A stretch of 64,000 nucleotides of DNA from contig OY829645.1 of NCBI GenBank assembly GCA_963691815.1, positions 2,418,001-2,482,000 on the forward strand, written 5' to 3'. Positions 11,507-24,066 of the stretch are shown one piece after another. Every line of letters starts with the position of its first letter. Position 1 is the first letter of the stretch. The DNA comes from Echiichthys vipera. Lineage: Eukaryota; Chordata; Actinopteri; Perciformes; Trachinidae. A program made the position numbers and the translations under genes. The notes beneath the pieces were generated by a model. The model was not told the origin of the DNA. It searched no databases and saw only the letters and a program-made list of their open reading frames with translations.

Positions 11507-13952
11507 TTGATAACTTCAGAATCAAACTCAAAGCACACTGACTTGATAACTTCAAAATCAAACTTAAAGCAGACTGAATTGATAACTTCAAAATCAAACT
11601 TAAAGCAGACTGACTTGATTACTTTAGAATCAAATTTAAAGCAGACTGACTTGATAACTTCAGAATCAAACTTAAAGCAGACCGATTTGATAACTTCAGA
11701 ATCAAACTTAAAGCAGACTGACTTGATAACTTCAGAATCAAACTTAAAGCAGACCGATTTGATAACTTCAGAATCAAACTTAAAGCAGACTGACTTGATA
11801 ACTTTAGAATCAAACTTAGTGGACTGACTTGATAGCTTCAGAATCAAACCTAAAGCAGACTGACTTAATTACTTCAAAATCAAACCTAAAGCAGACTTAC
11901 TTGATAACTTCAGAATCATACTTAAAGCAGACTGACTTGATAACTTCTAAATCAAACTTTAAGCAGACTGATTTGATAACATCAGAATCAAACTTAAAGC
12001 AGACTTACTTTATAGCTTAAGAATTAAACTTAAAGCAGACTGATTTGATTACTTTAAAATTGAAGTTAAAGCAGACTGACTTGGTACCTGCAGAATCAAA
12101 CTTAAAGCAGACTGAATTGATAACTTCAGAATCAAACTTAAAGCAGACTGACTTGATAACTTCTAAATCAAACTTTAAGCAGACTGATTTGATAACTTCA
12201 GAATCAAACTTAAAGCAGACTTACTTTATAGCTTAAGAATTAAACTTAAAGCAGACTGATTTGATTACTTTAAAATTGAAGTTAAAGCAGACTGACTTGG
12301 TACCTGCAGAATCAAACTTAAAGCAGACTGAATTGATAACTTCAGAATCAAACTTAAATCAGACCGATTTGATAACTTCAGAATCAAACCTAAAGCAGAC
12401 TGACTTGATTAATTCAGAATCAAATTTAAAGCAGACTGACTTGATAACTTCAGAATCAAATTTAAAGCAGACTGACTTGATTACTTTAGAATCAAATTTA
12501 AAGCAGACTGACTTGATAACTTCAGAATCAAACTTAAAGCAGACTGACTTGATAACTTCAGAATCAAACTTAAAGCTGACTTACTTCATAACTTCAGAAT
12601 CAAACATAAAGCAGACTCACTTGATAACTTCAGAATTAAACTTAATCCAGACTTACTTGATAACTTCAGAATTAAACTTAATGCAGACTGATTTGATTAC
12701 TTTAAAATTGAACTTAAAGCAGACTGAATTGATAACTTCAAAATCAAACTTAAAGCAGACTGACTTGATTACTTTAGAATCAAATTTAAAGCAGACTGAC
12801 TTGATAACTTCAGAATCAAACTTAAAGCAGACTGACTTGATGACTTCAGAATCAAACTTAAAGCTGACTTACTTGATAACTTCAGAATCAAACATAAAGC
12901 AGACTTACTTGATAACTTCAGAATTAAACTTAATCCAGACTTACTTGATAACTTCAGAATTAAACTTAATGCAGACTGATTTGATTACTTTAAAATTGAA
13001 CTTAAAGCAGACTGACTTGATAACTTCAGAATCAAACTTAAAGCTGACTTACTTGATAACTTCAGAATCAAACTTAAAGCATACTGACTTGATAACTTCA
13101 GAATCAAACTTAAAGCTGACTTACTTGATAACTTCAGAATCAAACTTAAAGCTGACTTACTTGATAACTTCAGAATCAAACATAAAGAGGACTTACTTGA
13201 TAACTTCAGAATTAAACTTAAAGCAGACTGATTTGATTACTTTAAAATTGAACTTAAAGCAGACTGACTTGGTACCTGCAGAATCAAACTTAAAGCAGAC
13301 TGACTTGATAACTTCAGAATCAAACTTAAAGCAGACCGATTTGATAATTTCAGAATCAAACTTAAAGCAGACTGACTTGATAACTTCAAAATCAAACTTA
13401 AAGCTGACTGACTTGATAACTTCAGAATCAAACTTCAAGCAGACTGATTTGATTACTTTAAAATTGAACTTAAAGCAGACTGACTTGATAACTTCTAAAT
13501 CAAACTTAAAGCAGACTGACTTGATAACTTCAAAATTAAACTTAAAGCAGACTGTCTTAATAACTTCAGAATCAAACTTAAAGCAGACTGACTTGATAAC
13601 TTCAAAATTAAACCTAAAGCAGACTGTCTTAATAACTTCAGAATCTAACTTAAAGCAGACTGACCTGATAACTTCAAAATCAAACTTAAAGCAGACTGAC
13701 ATGATAACTTCAAAATCAATCTTAAAGCAGACTGACTTGATTACTTTAGAATCAAATTTAAAGCAGACTGACTTGATAACTTCAGAATCAAACTTAAAGC
13801 AGACTGACTTGATAACTTCAGAATCAAACTTAAAGCAGACTGACTTGATAACTTCAGAATCAAACTTAAAGCAGACCGATTTGATAACTTCAAAATCAAA
13901 CTTAAAGCAGACTGTCTTAATAACTTTAGAATATAACTTATAGCAGACTGAC
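11507..13952. repeat. Type II HOR unit (2,446 bp)
   Basis: CAC monomer, then GAATTG-linked monomers, -2 at 11795, TAA pair at 12009/12225, then a near-complete type I interior to the TAG monomer. Carries AAATCAGACCG near 12,353, also present at 16,527 in the next type II unit. Its penultimate monomer reads CCGATTTGATAAC in place of the usual CCGATTCGATAAC. Confidence 0.85.
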
Positions 13953-15680
13953 TTGATAACTTCAGAATCAAACTCAAAGCACACTGACTTGATAACTTCA
14001 AAATCAAACTTAAAGCAGACTGACTTGATCACTTCAGAATCAAACTTAAAGCTGACTGATTTGATTACTTTAAAATTGAAGTTAAAGCAGACTGACTTGG
14101 TACCTGCAGAATCAAACTTAAAGCAGACTGAATTGATAACTTCAGAATCAAACTTAAAGCAGACCGATTTGATAACTTCAGAATCAAACCTAAAGCAGAC
14201 TGACTTGATTAATTCAGAATCAAACTTAAAGCCGACTGACTTGATAACTTTCGAATTAAACTTAAAGCAGACTGACTGGATAACTTCAAAATCAAACTTA
14301 AAGCAGACTGACTTGATAACTTCAGAATCAAATTTAAAGCAGACTGACTTGATTACTTTAGAATCAAATTTAAAGCAGACTGACTTGATAACTTCAGAAT
14401 CAAACTTAAAGCAGACTGACTTGATAACTTCAGAATCAAACTTAAAGCTGACTTACTTCATAACTTCAGAATCAAACATAAAGCAGACTTACTTGATAAC
14501 TTCAGAATTAAACTTAATCCAGACTTACTTGATAACTTCAGAATTAAACTTAATGCAGACTGATTTGATTACTTTAAAATTGAACTTAAAGCAGACTGAA
14601 TTGATAACTTCAAAATCAAACTTAAAGCAGACTGACTTGATTACTTTAGAATCAAATTTAAAGCAGACTGACTTGATAACTTCAGAATCAAACTTAAAGC
14701 AGACTGACTTGATGACTTCAGAATCAAACTTAAAGCTGACTTACTTGATAACTTCAGAATCAAACATAAAGCAGACTTACTTGATAACTTCAGAATTAAA
14801 CTTAATCCAGACTTACTTGATAACTTCAGAATTAAACTTAATGCAGACTGATTTGATTACTTTAAAATTGAACTTAAAGCAGACTGACTTGATAACTTCA
14901 GAATCAAACTTAAAGCTGACTTACTTGATAACTTCAGAATCAAACTTAAAGCATACTGACTTGATAACTTCAGAATCAAACTTAAAGCTGACTTACTTGA
15001 TAACTTCAGAATCAAACTTAAAGTTGACTTACTTGATAACTTCAGAATCAAACATAAAGAGGACTTACTTGATAACTTCAGAATTAAACTTAAAGCAGAC
15101 TGATTTGATTACTTTAAAATTGAACTTAAAGCAGACTGACTTGGTACCTGCAGAATCAAACTTAAAGCAGACTGACTTGATAACTTCAGAATCAAACTTC
15201 AAGCAGACTGATTTGATTACTTTAAAATTGAACTTAAAGCAGACTGACTTGATAACTTCTAAATCAAACTTAAAGCAGACTGACTTGATAACTTCAAAAT
15301 TAAACTTAAAGCAGACTGTCTTAATAACTTCAGAATCAAACTTAAAGCAGACTGACTTGATAACTTCAAAATTAAACTTAAAGCAGACTGTCTTAATAAC
15401 TTCAGAATCTAACTTAAAGCAGACTGACCTGCTAACTTCAAAATCAAACTTAAAGCAGACTGACATGATAACTTCAAAATCAATCTTAAAGCAGACTGAC
15501 TTGATTACTTTAGAATCAAATTTAAAGCAGACTGACTTGATAACTTCAGAATCAAACTTAAAGCAGACTGACTTGATAACTTCAGAATCAAACTTAAAGC
15601 AGACCGATTCGATAACTTCAAAATCAAACTTAAAGCAGACTGCCTTAATAACTTTAGAATATAACTTATAGCAGACTGAC
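13953..15680. repeat. Type I HOR unit, 48-mer (1,728 bp)
   Basis: As the unit at 9671 but missing three monomers after the KpnI monomer near 15,141, so KpnI and CTTCAAGCAG monomers are separated by only part of a canonical monomer. Shares CTTAAAGTTGAC with 10.7 kb, at offset 4,282 bp. Confidence 0.86.
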
Positions 15681-17982
15681 TTGATAACTTCAGAATCAAA
15701 CTCAAAGCACACTGACTTGATAACTTCAAAATCAAACTTAAAGCAGACTGAATTGATAACTTCAAAATCAAACTTAAAGCAGACTGACTTGATTACTTTA
15801 GAATCAAATTTAAAGCAGACTGACTTGATAACTTCAGAATCAAACTTAAAGCAGACCGATTTGATAACTTCAGAATCAAACTTAAAGCAGACTGACTTGA
15901 TAACTTCAGAATCAAACTTAAAGCAGACCGATTTGATAACTTCAGAATCAAACTTAAAGCAGACTGACTTGATAACTTTAGAATCAAACTTAGTGGACTG
16001 ACTTGATAGCTTCAGAATCAAACCTAAAGCAGACTGACTTAATTACTTCAAAATCAAACCTAAAGCAGACTTACTTGATAACTTCAGAATCATACTTAAA
16101 GCAGACTGACTTGATAACTTCTAAATCAAACTTTAAGCAGACTGATTTGATAACTTCAGAATCAAACTTAAAGCAGACTTACTTTATAGCTTAAGAATTA
16201 AACTTAAAGCAGACTGATTTGATTACTTTAAAATTGAAGTTAAAGCAGACTGACTTGGTACCTGCAGAATCAAACTTAAAGCAGACTGAATTGATAACTT
16301 CAGAATCAAACTTAAAGCAGACTGACTTGATAACTTCTAAATCAAACTTTAAGCAGACCGATTTGATAACTTCAGAATCAAACTTAAAGCAGACTTACTT
16401 TATAGCTTAAGAATTAAACTTAAAGCAGACTGATTTGATTACTTTAAAATTGAAGTTAAAGCAGACTGACTTGGTACCTGCAGAATCAAACTTAAAGCAG
16501 ACTGAATTGATAACTTCAGAATCAAACTTAAATCAGACCGATTTGATAACTTCAGAATCAAACCTAAAGCAGACTGACTTGATTAATTCAGAATCAAATT
16601 TAAAGCAGACTGACTTGATAACTTCAGAATCAAACTTAAAGCAGACTGACTTGATAACTTCAGAATCAAACTTAAAGCTGACTTACTTGATAACTTCAGA
16701 ATCAAACATAAAGCAGACTTACTTGATAACTTCAGAATTAAACTTAATCCAGACTTACTTGCTAACTTCAGAATTAAACTTAATGCAGACTGATTTGATT
16801 ACTTTAAAATTGAACTTAAAGCAGACTGACTTGATAACTTCAGAATCAAACTTAAAGCTGACTTACTTGATAACTTCAGAATCAAACTTAAAGCATACTG
16901 ACTTGATAACTTCAGAATCAAACTTAAAGCTGACTTACTTGATAACTTCAGAATCAAACTTAAAACTGACTTACTTGATAACTTCAGAATCAAACATAAA
17001 GAGGACTTACTTGATAACTTCAGAATTAAACTTAAAGCAGACTGATTTGATTACTTTAAAATTGAACTTAAAGCAGACTGACTTGGTACCTGCAGAATCA
17101 AACTTAAAGCAGACTGACTTGATAACTTCAGAATCAAACTTAAAGCAGACTGACTTAATAACTTCAAAATCAAACTTAAAGCAGACTGACTTGATTACTT
17201 TAGAATCAAATTTAAAGCAGACTGACTTGATAACTTCAGAATTAAACTTAAAGCAGACTGACTTGGTACCTGCAGAATCAAACTTAAAGCAGACTGACTT
17301 GATAACTTCAGAATCAAACTCAAAGCATACTGACTTAATAACTTCAAAATCAAACTTAAAGCAGACTGACTTGATTACTTTAGAATCAAATTTAAAGCAG
17401 ACTGACTTGATAACTTCAGAATCAAACTTAAAGCAGACTGACTTGATAACTTCAGAATCAAACTTAAAGCAGACCGATTTGATAATTTCAGAATCAAACT
17501 TAAAGCAGACTGACTTGATAACTTCAAAATCAAACTTAAAGCTGACTGACTTGATAACTTCAGAATCAAACTTCAAGCAGACTGATTTGATTACTTTAAA
17601 ATTGAACTTAAAGCAGACTGACTTGATAACTTCTAAATCAAACTTAAAGCAGACTGACTTGATAACTTCAAAATTAAACTTAAAGCAGACTGTCTTAATA
17701 ACTTCAGAATCTAACTTAAAGCAGACTGACCTGATAACTTCAAAATCTAACTTAAAGCAGACTGACATGATAACTTCAAAATCAATCTTAAAGCAGACTG
17801 ACTTGATTACTTTAGAATCAAATTTAAAGCAGACTGACTTGATAACTTCAGAATCAAACTTAAAGCAGACTGACTTGATAACTTCAGAATCAAACTTAAA
17901 GCAGACCGATTCGATAACTTCAAAATCAAACTTAAAGCAGACTGTCTTAATAACTTTAGAATATAACTTATAGCAGACTGAC
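15681..17982. repeat. Type II HOR unit (2,302 bp)
   Basis: -2 at 15969 and TAA pair 16183/16399; matches the unit at 11,507 at offset 4,174 bp as far as about 16.6 kb. From about 16.67 kb it follows a different branch, the 1.3-kb block marked by CTTAAAACTGAC, also present at 3.6-4.9 and 21.1-22.2 kb. This is therefore a mosaic of two lineages. Confidence 0.85.
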
Positions 17983-19062
17983 TTGATAACTTCAGAATCA
18001 AACTCAAAGCACACTGACTTGATAACTTCAAAATCAAACTTAAAGCAGACTGACTTGATAACTTCAGAATCAAACTTAAAGCTGACTGATTTGATTACTT
18101 TAAAATTGAAGTTAAAGCAGACTGACTTGGTACCTGCAGAATCAAACTTAAAGCAGACTGAATTGATAACTTCAGAATCAAACTTAAAGCAGACCGATTT
18201 GATAACTTCAGAATCAAACCTAAAGCAGACTGACTTGATTAATTCAGAATCAAACTTAAAGCCGACTGACTTGATAACTTTCGAATTAAACTTAAAGCAG
18301 ACTGACTGGATAACTTCAAAATCAAACTTAAAGCAGACTGACTTGGTACCTGCAGAATCAAACTTAAAGCAGACTGACTTGATAACTTCAGAATCAAACT
18401 CAAAGCATACTGACTTAATAACTTCAAAATCAAACTTAAAGCAGACTGACTTGATTACTTTAGAATCAAATTTAAAGCAGACTGACTTGATAACTTCAGA
18501 ATCAAACTTAAAGCAGACTGACTTGATAACTTCAGAATCAAACTTAAAGCAGACCGATTTGATAATTTCAGAATCAAACTTAAAGCAGACTAACTTGATA
18601 ACTTCAAAATCAAACTTAAAGCTGACTGACTTGATAACTTCAGAATCAAACTTCAAGCAGACTGATTTGATTACTTTAAAATTGAACTTAAAGCAGACTG
18701 ACTTGATAACTTCTAAATCAAACTTAAAGCAGACTGACTTGATAACTTCAAAATTAAACTTAAAGCAGACTGTCTTAATAACTTCAGAATCTAACTTAAA
18801 GCAGACTGACCTGATAACTTCAAAATCTAACTTAAAGCAGACTGACATGATAACTTCAAAATCAATCTTAAAGCAGACTGACTTGATTACTTTAGAATCA
18901 AATTTAAAGCAGACTGACTTGATAACTTCAGAATCAAACTTAAAGCAGACTGACTTGATAACTTCAGAATCAAACTTAAAGCAGACCGATTCGATAACTT
19001 CAAAATCAAACTTAAAGCAGACTGTCTTAATAACTTTAGAATATAACTTAGGGCAGACTGAC
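17983..19062. repeat. Truncated type I HOR unit, 30-mer (1,080 bp)
   Basis: Runs CAC, KpnI, BstBI, TGG, then near 18,340 jumps to a second KpnI monomer followed by the interior AAAGCATACTG monomer, skipping the middle of the unit. Its last monomer (19027-19062) is a TAG monomer in which TAG is GGG. A private AGACTAACTTG lies near 18,590. Confidence 0.85.
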
Positions 19063-22000
19063 TTGATAACTTCAGAATCAAACTCAAAGCACACTGACTT
19101 GATAACTTCAAAATCAAACTTAAAGCAGACTGACTTGATAACTTCAGAATCAAACTTAAAGCTGACTGATTTGATTACTTTAAAATTGAAGTTAAAGCAG
19201 ACTGACTTGGTACCTGCAGAATCAAACTTAAAGCAGACTGAATTGATAACTTCAGAATCAAACTTAAAGCAGACCGATTTGATAACTTCAGAATCAAACC
19301 TAAAGCAGACTGACTTGATTAATTCAGAATCAAACTTAAAGCCGACTGACTTGATAACTTTCGAATTAAACTTAAAGCAGACTGACTGGATAACTTCAAA
19401 ATCAAACTTAAAGCAGACTGACTTGATAACTTCAGAATCAAATTTAAAGCAGACTGACTTGATTACTTTAGAATCAAATTTAAAGCAGACTGACTTGATA
19501 ACTTCAGAATCAAACTTAAAGCAGACTGACTTGATAACTTCAGAATCAAACTTAAAGCTGACTTACTTCATAACTTCAGAATCAAACATAAAGCAGACTT
19601 ACTTGATAACTTCAGAATTAAACTTAATCCAGACTTACTTGATAACTTCAGAATTAAACTTAATGCAGACTGATTTGATTACTTTAAAATTGAACTTAAA
19701 GCAGACTGAATTGATAACTTCAGAATCAAACTTAAAGCAGACCGATTTGATAACTTCAGAATCAAACCTAAAGCAGACTGACTTGATTAATTCAGAATCA
19801 AACTTAAAGCCGACTGACTTGATAACTTTCGAATTAAACTTAAAGCAGACTGACTGGATAACTTCAAAATCAAACTTAAAGCAGACTGACTTGATAACTT
19901 CAGAATCAAATTTAAAGCAGACTGACTTGATTACTTTAGAATCAAATTTAAAGCAGACTGACTTGATAACTTCAGAATCAAACTTAAAGCAGACTGACTT
20001 GATAACTTCAGAATCAAACTTAAAGCTGACTTACTTCATAACTTCAGAATCAAACATAAAGCAGACTTACTTGATAACTTCAGAATTAAACTTAATCCAG
20101 ACTTACTTGATAACTTCAGAATTAAACTTAATGCAGACTGATTTGATTACTTTAAAATTGAACTTAAAGCAGACTGAATTGATGACTTCAAAATCAAACT
20201 TAAAGCAGACTGACTTGATTACTTTAGAATCAAATTTAAAGCAGACTGACTTGATAACTTCAGAATCAAACTTAAAGCAGACTGACTTGATGACTTCAGA
20301 ATCAAACTTAAAGCTGACTTACTTGATAACTTCAGAATCAAACATAAAGCAGACTTACTTGATAACTTCAGAATTAAACTTAATCCAGACTTACTTGATA
20401 ACTTCAGAATTAAACTTAATGCAGACTGATTTGATTACTTTAAAATTGAACTTAAAGCAGACTGACTTGATAACTTCAGAATCAAACTTAAAGCTGACTT
20501 ACTTGATAACTTCAGAATCAAACTTAAAGCATACTGACTTGATAACTTCAGAATCAAACTTAAAGCTGACTTACTTGATAACTTCAGAATCAAACTTAAA
20601 GCTGACTTACTTGATAACTTCAGAATCAAACATAAAGAGGACTTACTTGATAACTTCAGAATTAAACTTAAAGCAGACTGATTTGATTACTTTAAAATTG
20701 AACTTAAAGCAGACTGACTTGGTACCTGCAGAATCAAACTTAAAGCAGACTGACTTGATAACTTCAGAATCAAACTTAAAGCAGACCGATTTGATAATTT
20801 CAGAATCAAACTTAAAGCAGACTGACTTGATAACTTCAAAATCAAACTTAAAGCTGACTGACTTGATAACTTCAGAATCAAACTTCAAGCAGACTGATTT
20901 GATTACTTTAAAATTGAACTTAAAGCAGACTGACTTGGTACCTGCAGAATCAAACTTAAAGCAGACTGACTTGATAACTTCAGAATCAAACTTAAAGCAG
21001 ACCGATTTGATAATTTCAGAATCAAACTTAAAGCAGACTGACTTGATAACTTCAAAATCAAACTTAAAGCAGACTGACTTGATAACTTCAGAATCAAACT
21101 TAAAGCTGACTTACTTGATAACTTCAGAATCAAACTTAAAGCATACTGACTTGATAACTTCAGAATCAAACTTAAAGCTGACTTACTTGATAACTTCAGA
21201 ATCAAACTTAAAACTGACTTACTTGATAACTTCAGAATCAAACATAAAGAGGACTTACTTGATAACTTCAGAATTAAACTTAAAGCAGACTGATTTGATT
21301 ACTTTAAAATTGAACTTAAAGCAGACTGACTTGGTACCTGCAGAATCAAACTTAAAGCAGACTGACTTGATAACTTCAGAATCAAACTTAAAGCAGACTG
21401 ACTTAATAACTTCAAAATCAAACTTAAAGCAGACTGACTTGATTACTTTAGAATCAAATTTAAAGCAGACTGACTTGATAACTTCAGAATTAAACTTAAA
21501 GCAGACTGACTTGGTACCTGCAGAATCAAACTTAAAGCAGACTGACTTGATAACTTCAGAATCAAACTCAAAGCATACTGACTTAATAACTTCAAAATCA
21601 AACTTAAAGCAGACTGACTTGATTACTTTAGAATCAAATTTAAAGCAGACTGACTTGATAACTTCAGAATCAAACTTAAAGCAGACTGACTTGATAACTT
21701 CAGAATCAAACTTAAAGCAGACCGATTTGATAATTTCAGAATCAAACTTAAAGCAGACTGACTTGATAACTTCAAAATCAAACTTAAAGCTGACTGACTT
21801 GATAACTTCAGAATCAAACTTCAAGCAGACTGATTTGATTACTTTAAAATTGAACTTAAAGCAGACTGACTTGATAACTTCTAAATCAAACTTAAAGCAG
21901 ACTGACTTGATAACTTCAAAATTAAACTTAAAGCAGACTGTCTTAATAACTTCAGAATCTAACTTAAAGCAGACTGACCTGATAACTTCAAAATCTAACT

Positions 22001-22221
22001 TAAAGCAGACTGACATGATAACTTCAAAATCAATCTTAAAGCAGACTGACTTGATTACTTTAGAATCAAATTTAAAGCAGACTGACTTGATAACTTCAGA
22101 ATCAAACTTAAAGCAGACTGACTTGATAACTTCAGAATCAAACTTAAAGCAGACCGATTCGATAACTTCAAAATCAAACTTAAAGCAGACTGTCTTAATA
22201 ACTTTAGAATATAACTTATAG
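17983..22221 (+). other. Longest open plus frame (1,412 codons), judged non-coding
   Basis: Begins at TTG and repeats LITSESNLKQTD-like 12-residue units, ending at a TAG monomer. It spans two HOR units because the usual TAG at 19051 is GGG. The frame has no signal peptide, no non-repeat domain and no ribosome-binding or splice context that sets it apart from neighbours. Recurrent variants change amino acids freely (S/L, E/K, K/M/I, Q/L/H, D/Y/V). A giant low-complexity protein cannot be excluded without transcript data but is unlikely. Confidence 0.1.
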
Positions 22222-22230
22222 CAGACTGAC
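19063..22230. repeat. Expanded type I HOR unit, 88-mer (3,168 bp)
   Basis: A type I unit enlarged by internal duplications. The BstBI monomer occurs twice, at 19351 and 19819, a 13-mer (468-bp) tandem duplication. A second KpnI/CCGAT/GATAATTTC segment is repeated near 20.7 and 20.93 kb. From about 21.09 kb the unit continues as the block marked CTTAAAACTGAC. Confidence 0.84.
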
Positions 22231-24066
22231 TTGATAACTTCAGAATCAAACTCAAAGCACACTGACTTGATAACTTCAAAATCAAACTTAAAGCAGACTG
22301 ACTTGATAACTTCAGAATCAAACTTAAAGCTGACTGATTTGATTACTTTAAAATTGAAGTTAAAGCAGACTGACTTGGTACCTGCAGAATCAAACTTAAA
22401 GCAGACTGAATTGATAACTTCAGAATCAAACTTAAAGCAGACCGATTTGATAACTTCAGAATCAAACCTAAAGCAGACTGACTTGATTAACTCAGAATGA
22501 AACTTAAAGCCGACTGACTTGATAACTTTCGAATTAAACTTAAAGCAGACTGACTGGATAACTTCAAAATCAAACTTAAAGCAGACTGACTTGATAACTT
22601 CAGAATCAAATTTAAAGCAGACTGACTTGATTACTTTAGAATCAAATTTAAATCAGACTGACTTGATAACTTCAGAATCAAACTTAAAGCAGACTGACTT
22701 GATAACTTCAGAATCAAACTTAAAGCTGACTTACTTCATAACTTCAGAATCAAACATAAAGCAGACTTACTTGATAACTTCAGAATTAAACTTAATCCAG
22801 ACTTACTTGATAACTTCAGAATTAAACTTAATGCAGACTGATTTGATTACTTTAAAATTGAACTTAAAGCAGACTGAATTGATAACTTCAAAATCAAACT
22901 TAAAGCAGACTGACTTGATTACTTTAGAATCAAATTTAAAGCAGACTGACTTGATAACTTCAGAATCAAACTTAAAGCAGACTGACTTGATGACTTCAGA
23001 ATCAAACTTAAAGCTGACTTACTTGATAACTTCAGAATCAAACATGAAGCAGACTTACTTGATAACTTCAGAATTAAACTTAATCCAGACTTACTTGATA
23101 ACTTCAGAATTAAACTTAATGCAGACTGATTTGATTACTTTAAAATTGAACTTAAAGCAGACTGACTTGACAACTTCAGAATCAAACTTAAAGCTGACTT
23201 ACTTGATAACTTCAGAATCAAACTTAAAGCATACTGACTTGATAACTTCAGAATCAAACTTAAAGCTGACTTACTTGATAACTTCAGAATCAAACTTAAA
23301 GCTGACTTACTTGATAACTTCAGAATCAAACATAAAGAGGACTTACTTGATAACTTCAGAATTAAACTTAAAGCAGACTGATTTGATTACTTTAAAATTG
23401 AACTTAAAGCAGACTGACTTGGTACCTGCAAAATCAAACTTAAAGCAGACTGACTTGATAACTTCAGAATCAAACTTAAAGCAGACCGATTTGATAATTT
23501 CAGAATCAAACTTAAAGCAGACTGACTTGATAACTTCAGAATCAAACTTCAAGCAGACTGATTTGATTACTTTAAAATTGAACTTAAAGCAGACTGACTT
23601 GATAACTTCTAAATCAAACTTAAAGCAGACTGACTTGATAACTTCAAAATTAAACTTAAAGCAGACTGTCTTAATAACTTCAGAATCAAACTTAAAGCAG
23701 ACTGACTTGATAACTTCAAAATTAAACTTAAAGCAGACTGTCTTAATAACTTCAGAATCTAACTTAAAGCAGACTGACCTGATAACTTCAAAATCAAACT
23801 TAAAGCAGACTGACATGATAACTTCAAAATCAATCTTAAAGCAGACTGACTTGATTACTTTAGAATCAAATTTAAAGCAGACTGACTTGATAACTTCAGA
23901 ATCAAACTTAAAGCAGACTGACTTGATAACTTCAGAATCAAACTTAAAGCAGACTGACTTGATAACTTCAGAATCAAACTTAAAGCAGACCGATTCGATA
24001 ACTTCAAAATCAAACTTAAAGCAGACTGTCTTAATAACTTTAGAATATAACTTATAGCAGACTGAC
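22231..24066. repeat. Type I HOR unit, 51-mer (1,836 bp)
   Basis: Full type I order lacking one TCAAAATC monomer near 23,540. Private changes: GATTAACTCAGAATGAAAC (in-frame TGA at 22498), AAATCAGACTGACTTG near 22,650, GACAACTTC near 23,168 and KpnI monomer with CTGCAAAATC near 23,427. AACATGAAGCAG near 23,041 is shared with 26,712. Confidence 0.86.

Larger units (their letters stand above)
9671..17982. repeat. Two tandem type I + type II super-units
   Basis: 9,671-13,952 (4,282 bp) and 13,953-17,982 (4,030 bp) each consist of a type I then a type II unit. Shared rare marks are CTTAAAGTTGAC (10,738/15,021) and AAATCAGACCG (12,353/16,527). The offset changes from 4,282 to 4,174 because three monomers are missing near 15.18 kb, and the correspondence ends near 16.6 kb. 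Confidence 0.84.
3600..22230. repeat. 1.1-1.3-kb block dispersed at three sites
   Basis: Segments at about 3,600-4,918, 16,670-17,982 and 21,090-22,230 share one variant order ending at a TAG monomer, at offsets 13,064 and 17,312 bp from the first. Rare CTTAAAACTGAC occurs at about 3,896, 16,962 and 21,206. The minus-strand translations of 3943-4950 and 21255-22262 are identical over 335 codons. Confidence 0.87.

Noticed and set aside
19027..19062. TAG to GGG as selected restoration of a reading frame
   Set aside because: A single copy in a frame without other coding evidence; chance or error is simpler. Kept only as an observation to verify.
17007..19094. 695-codon minus-strand open frame as a gene
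   Set aside because: It is the antisense reading of the same monomers (SVCFKFDSEVIK) and its ends are set by where variant monomers create stops; the same frame recurs throughout.
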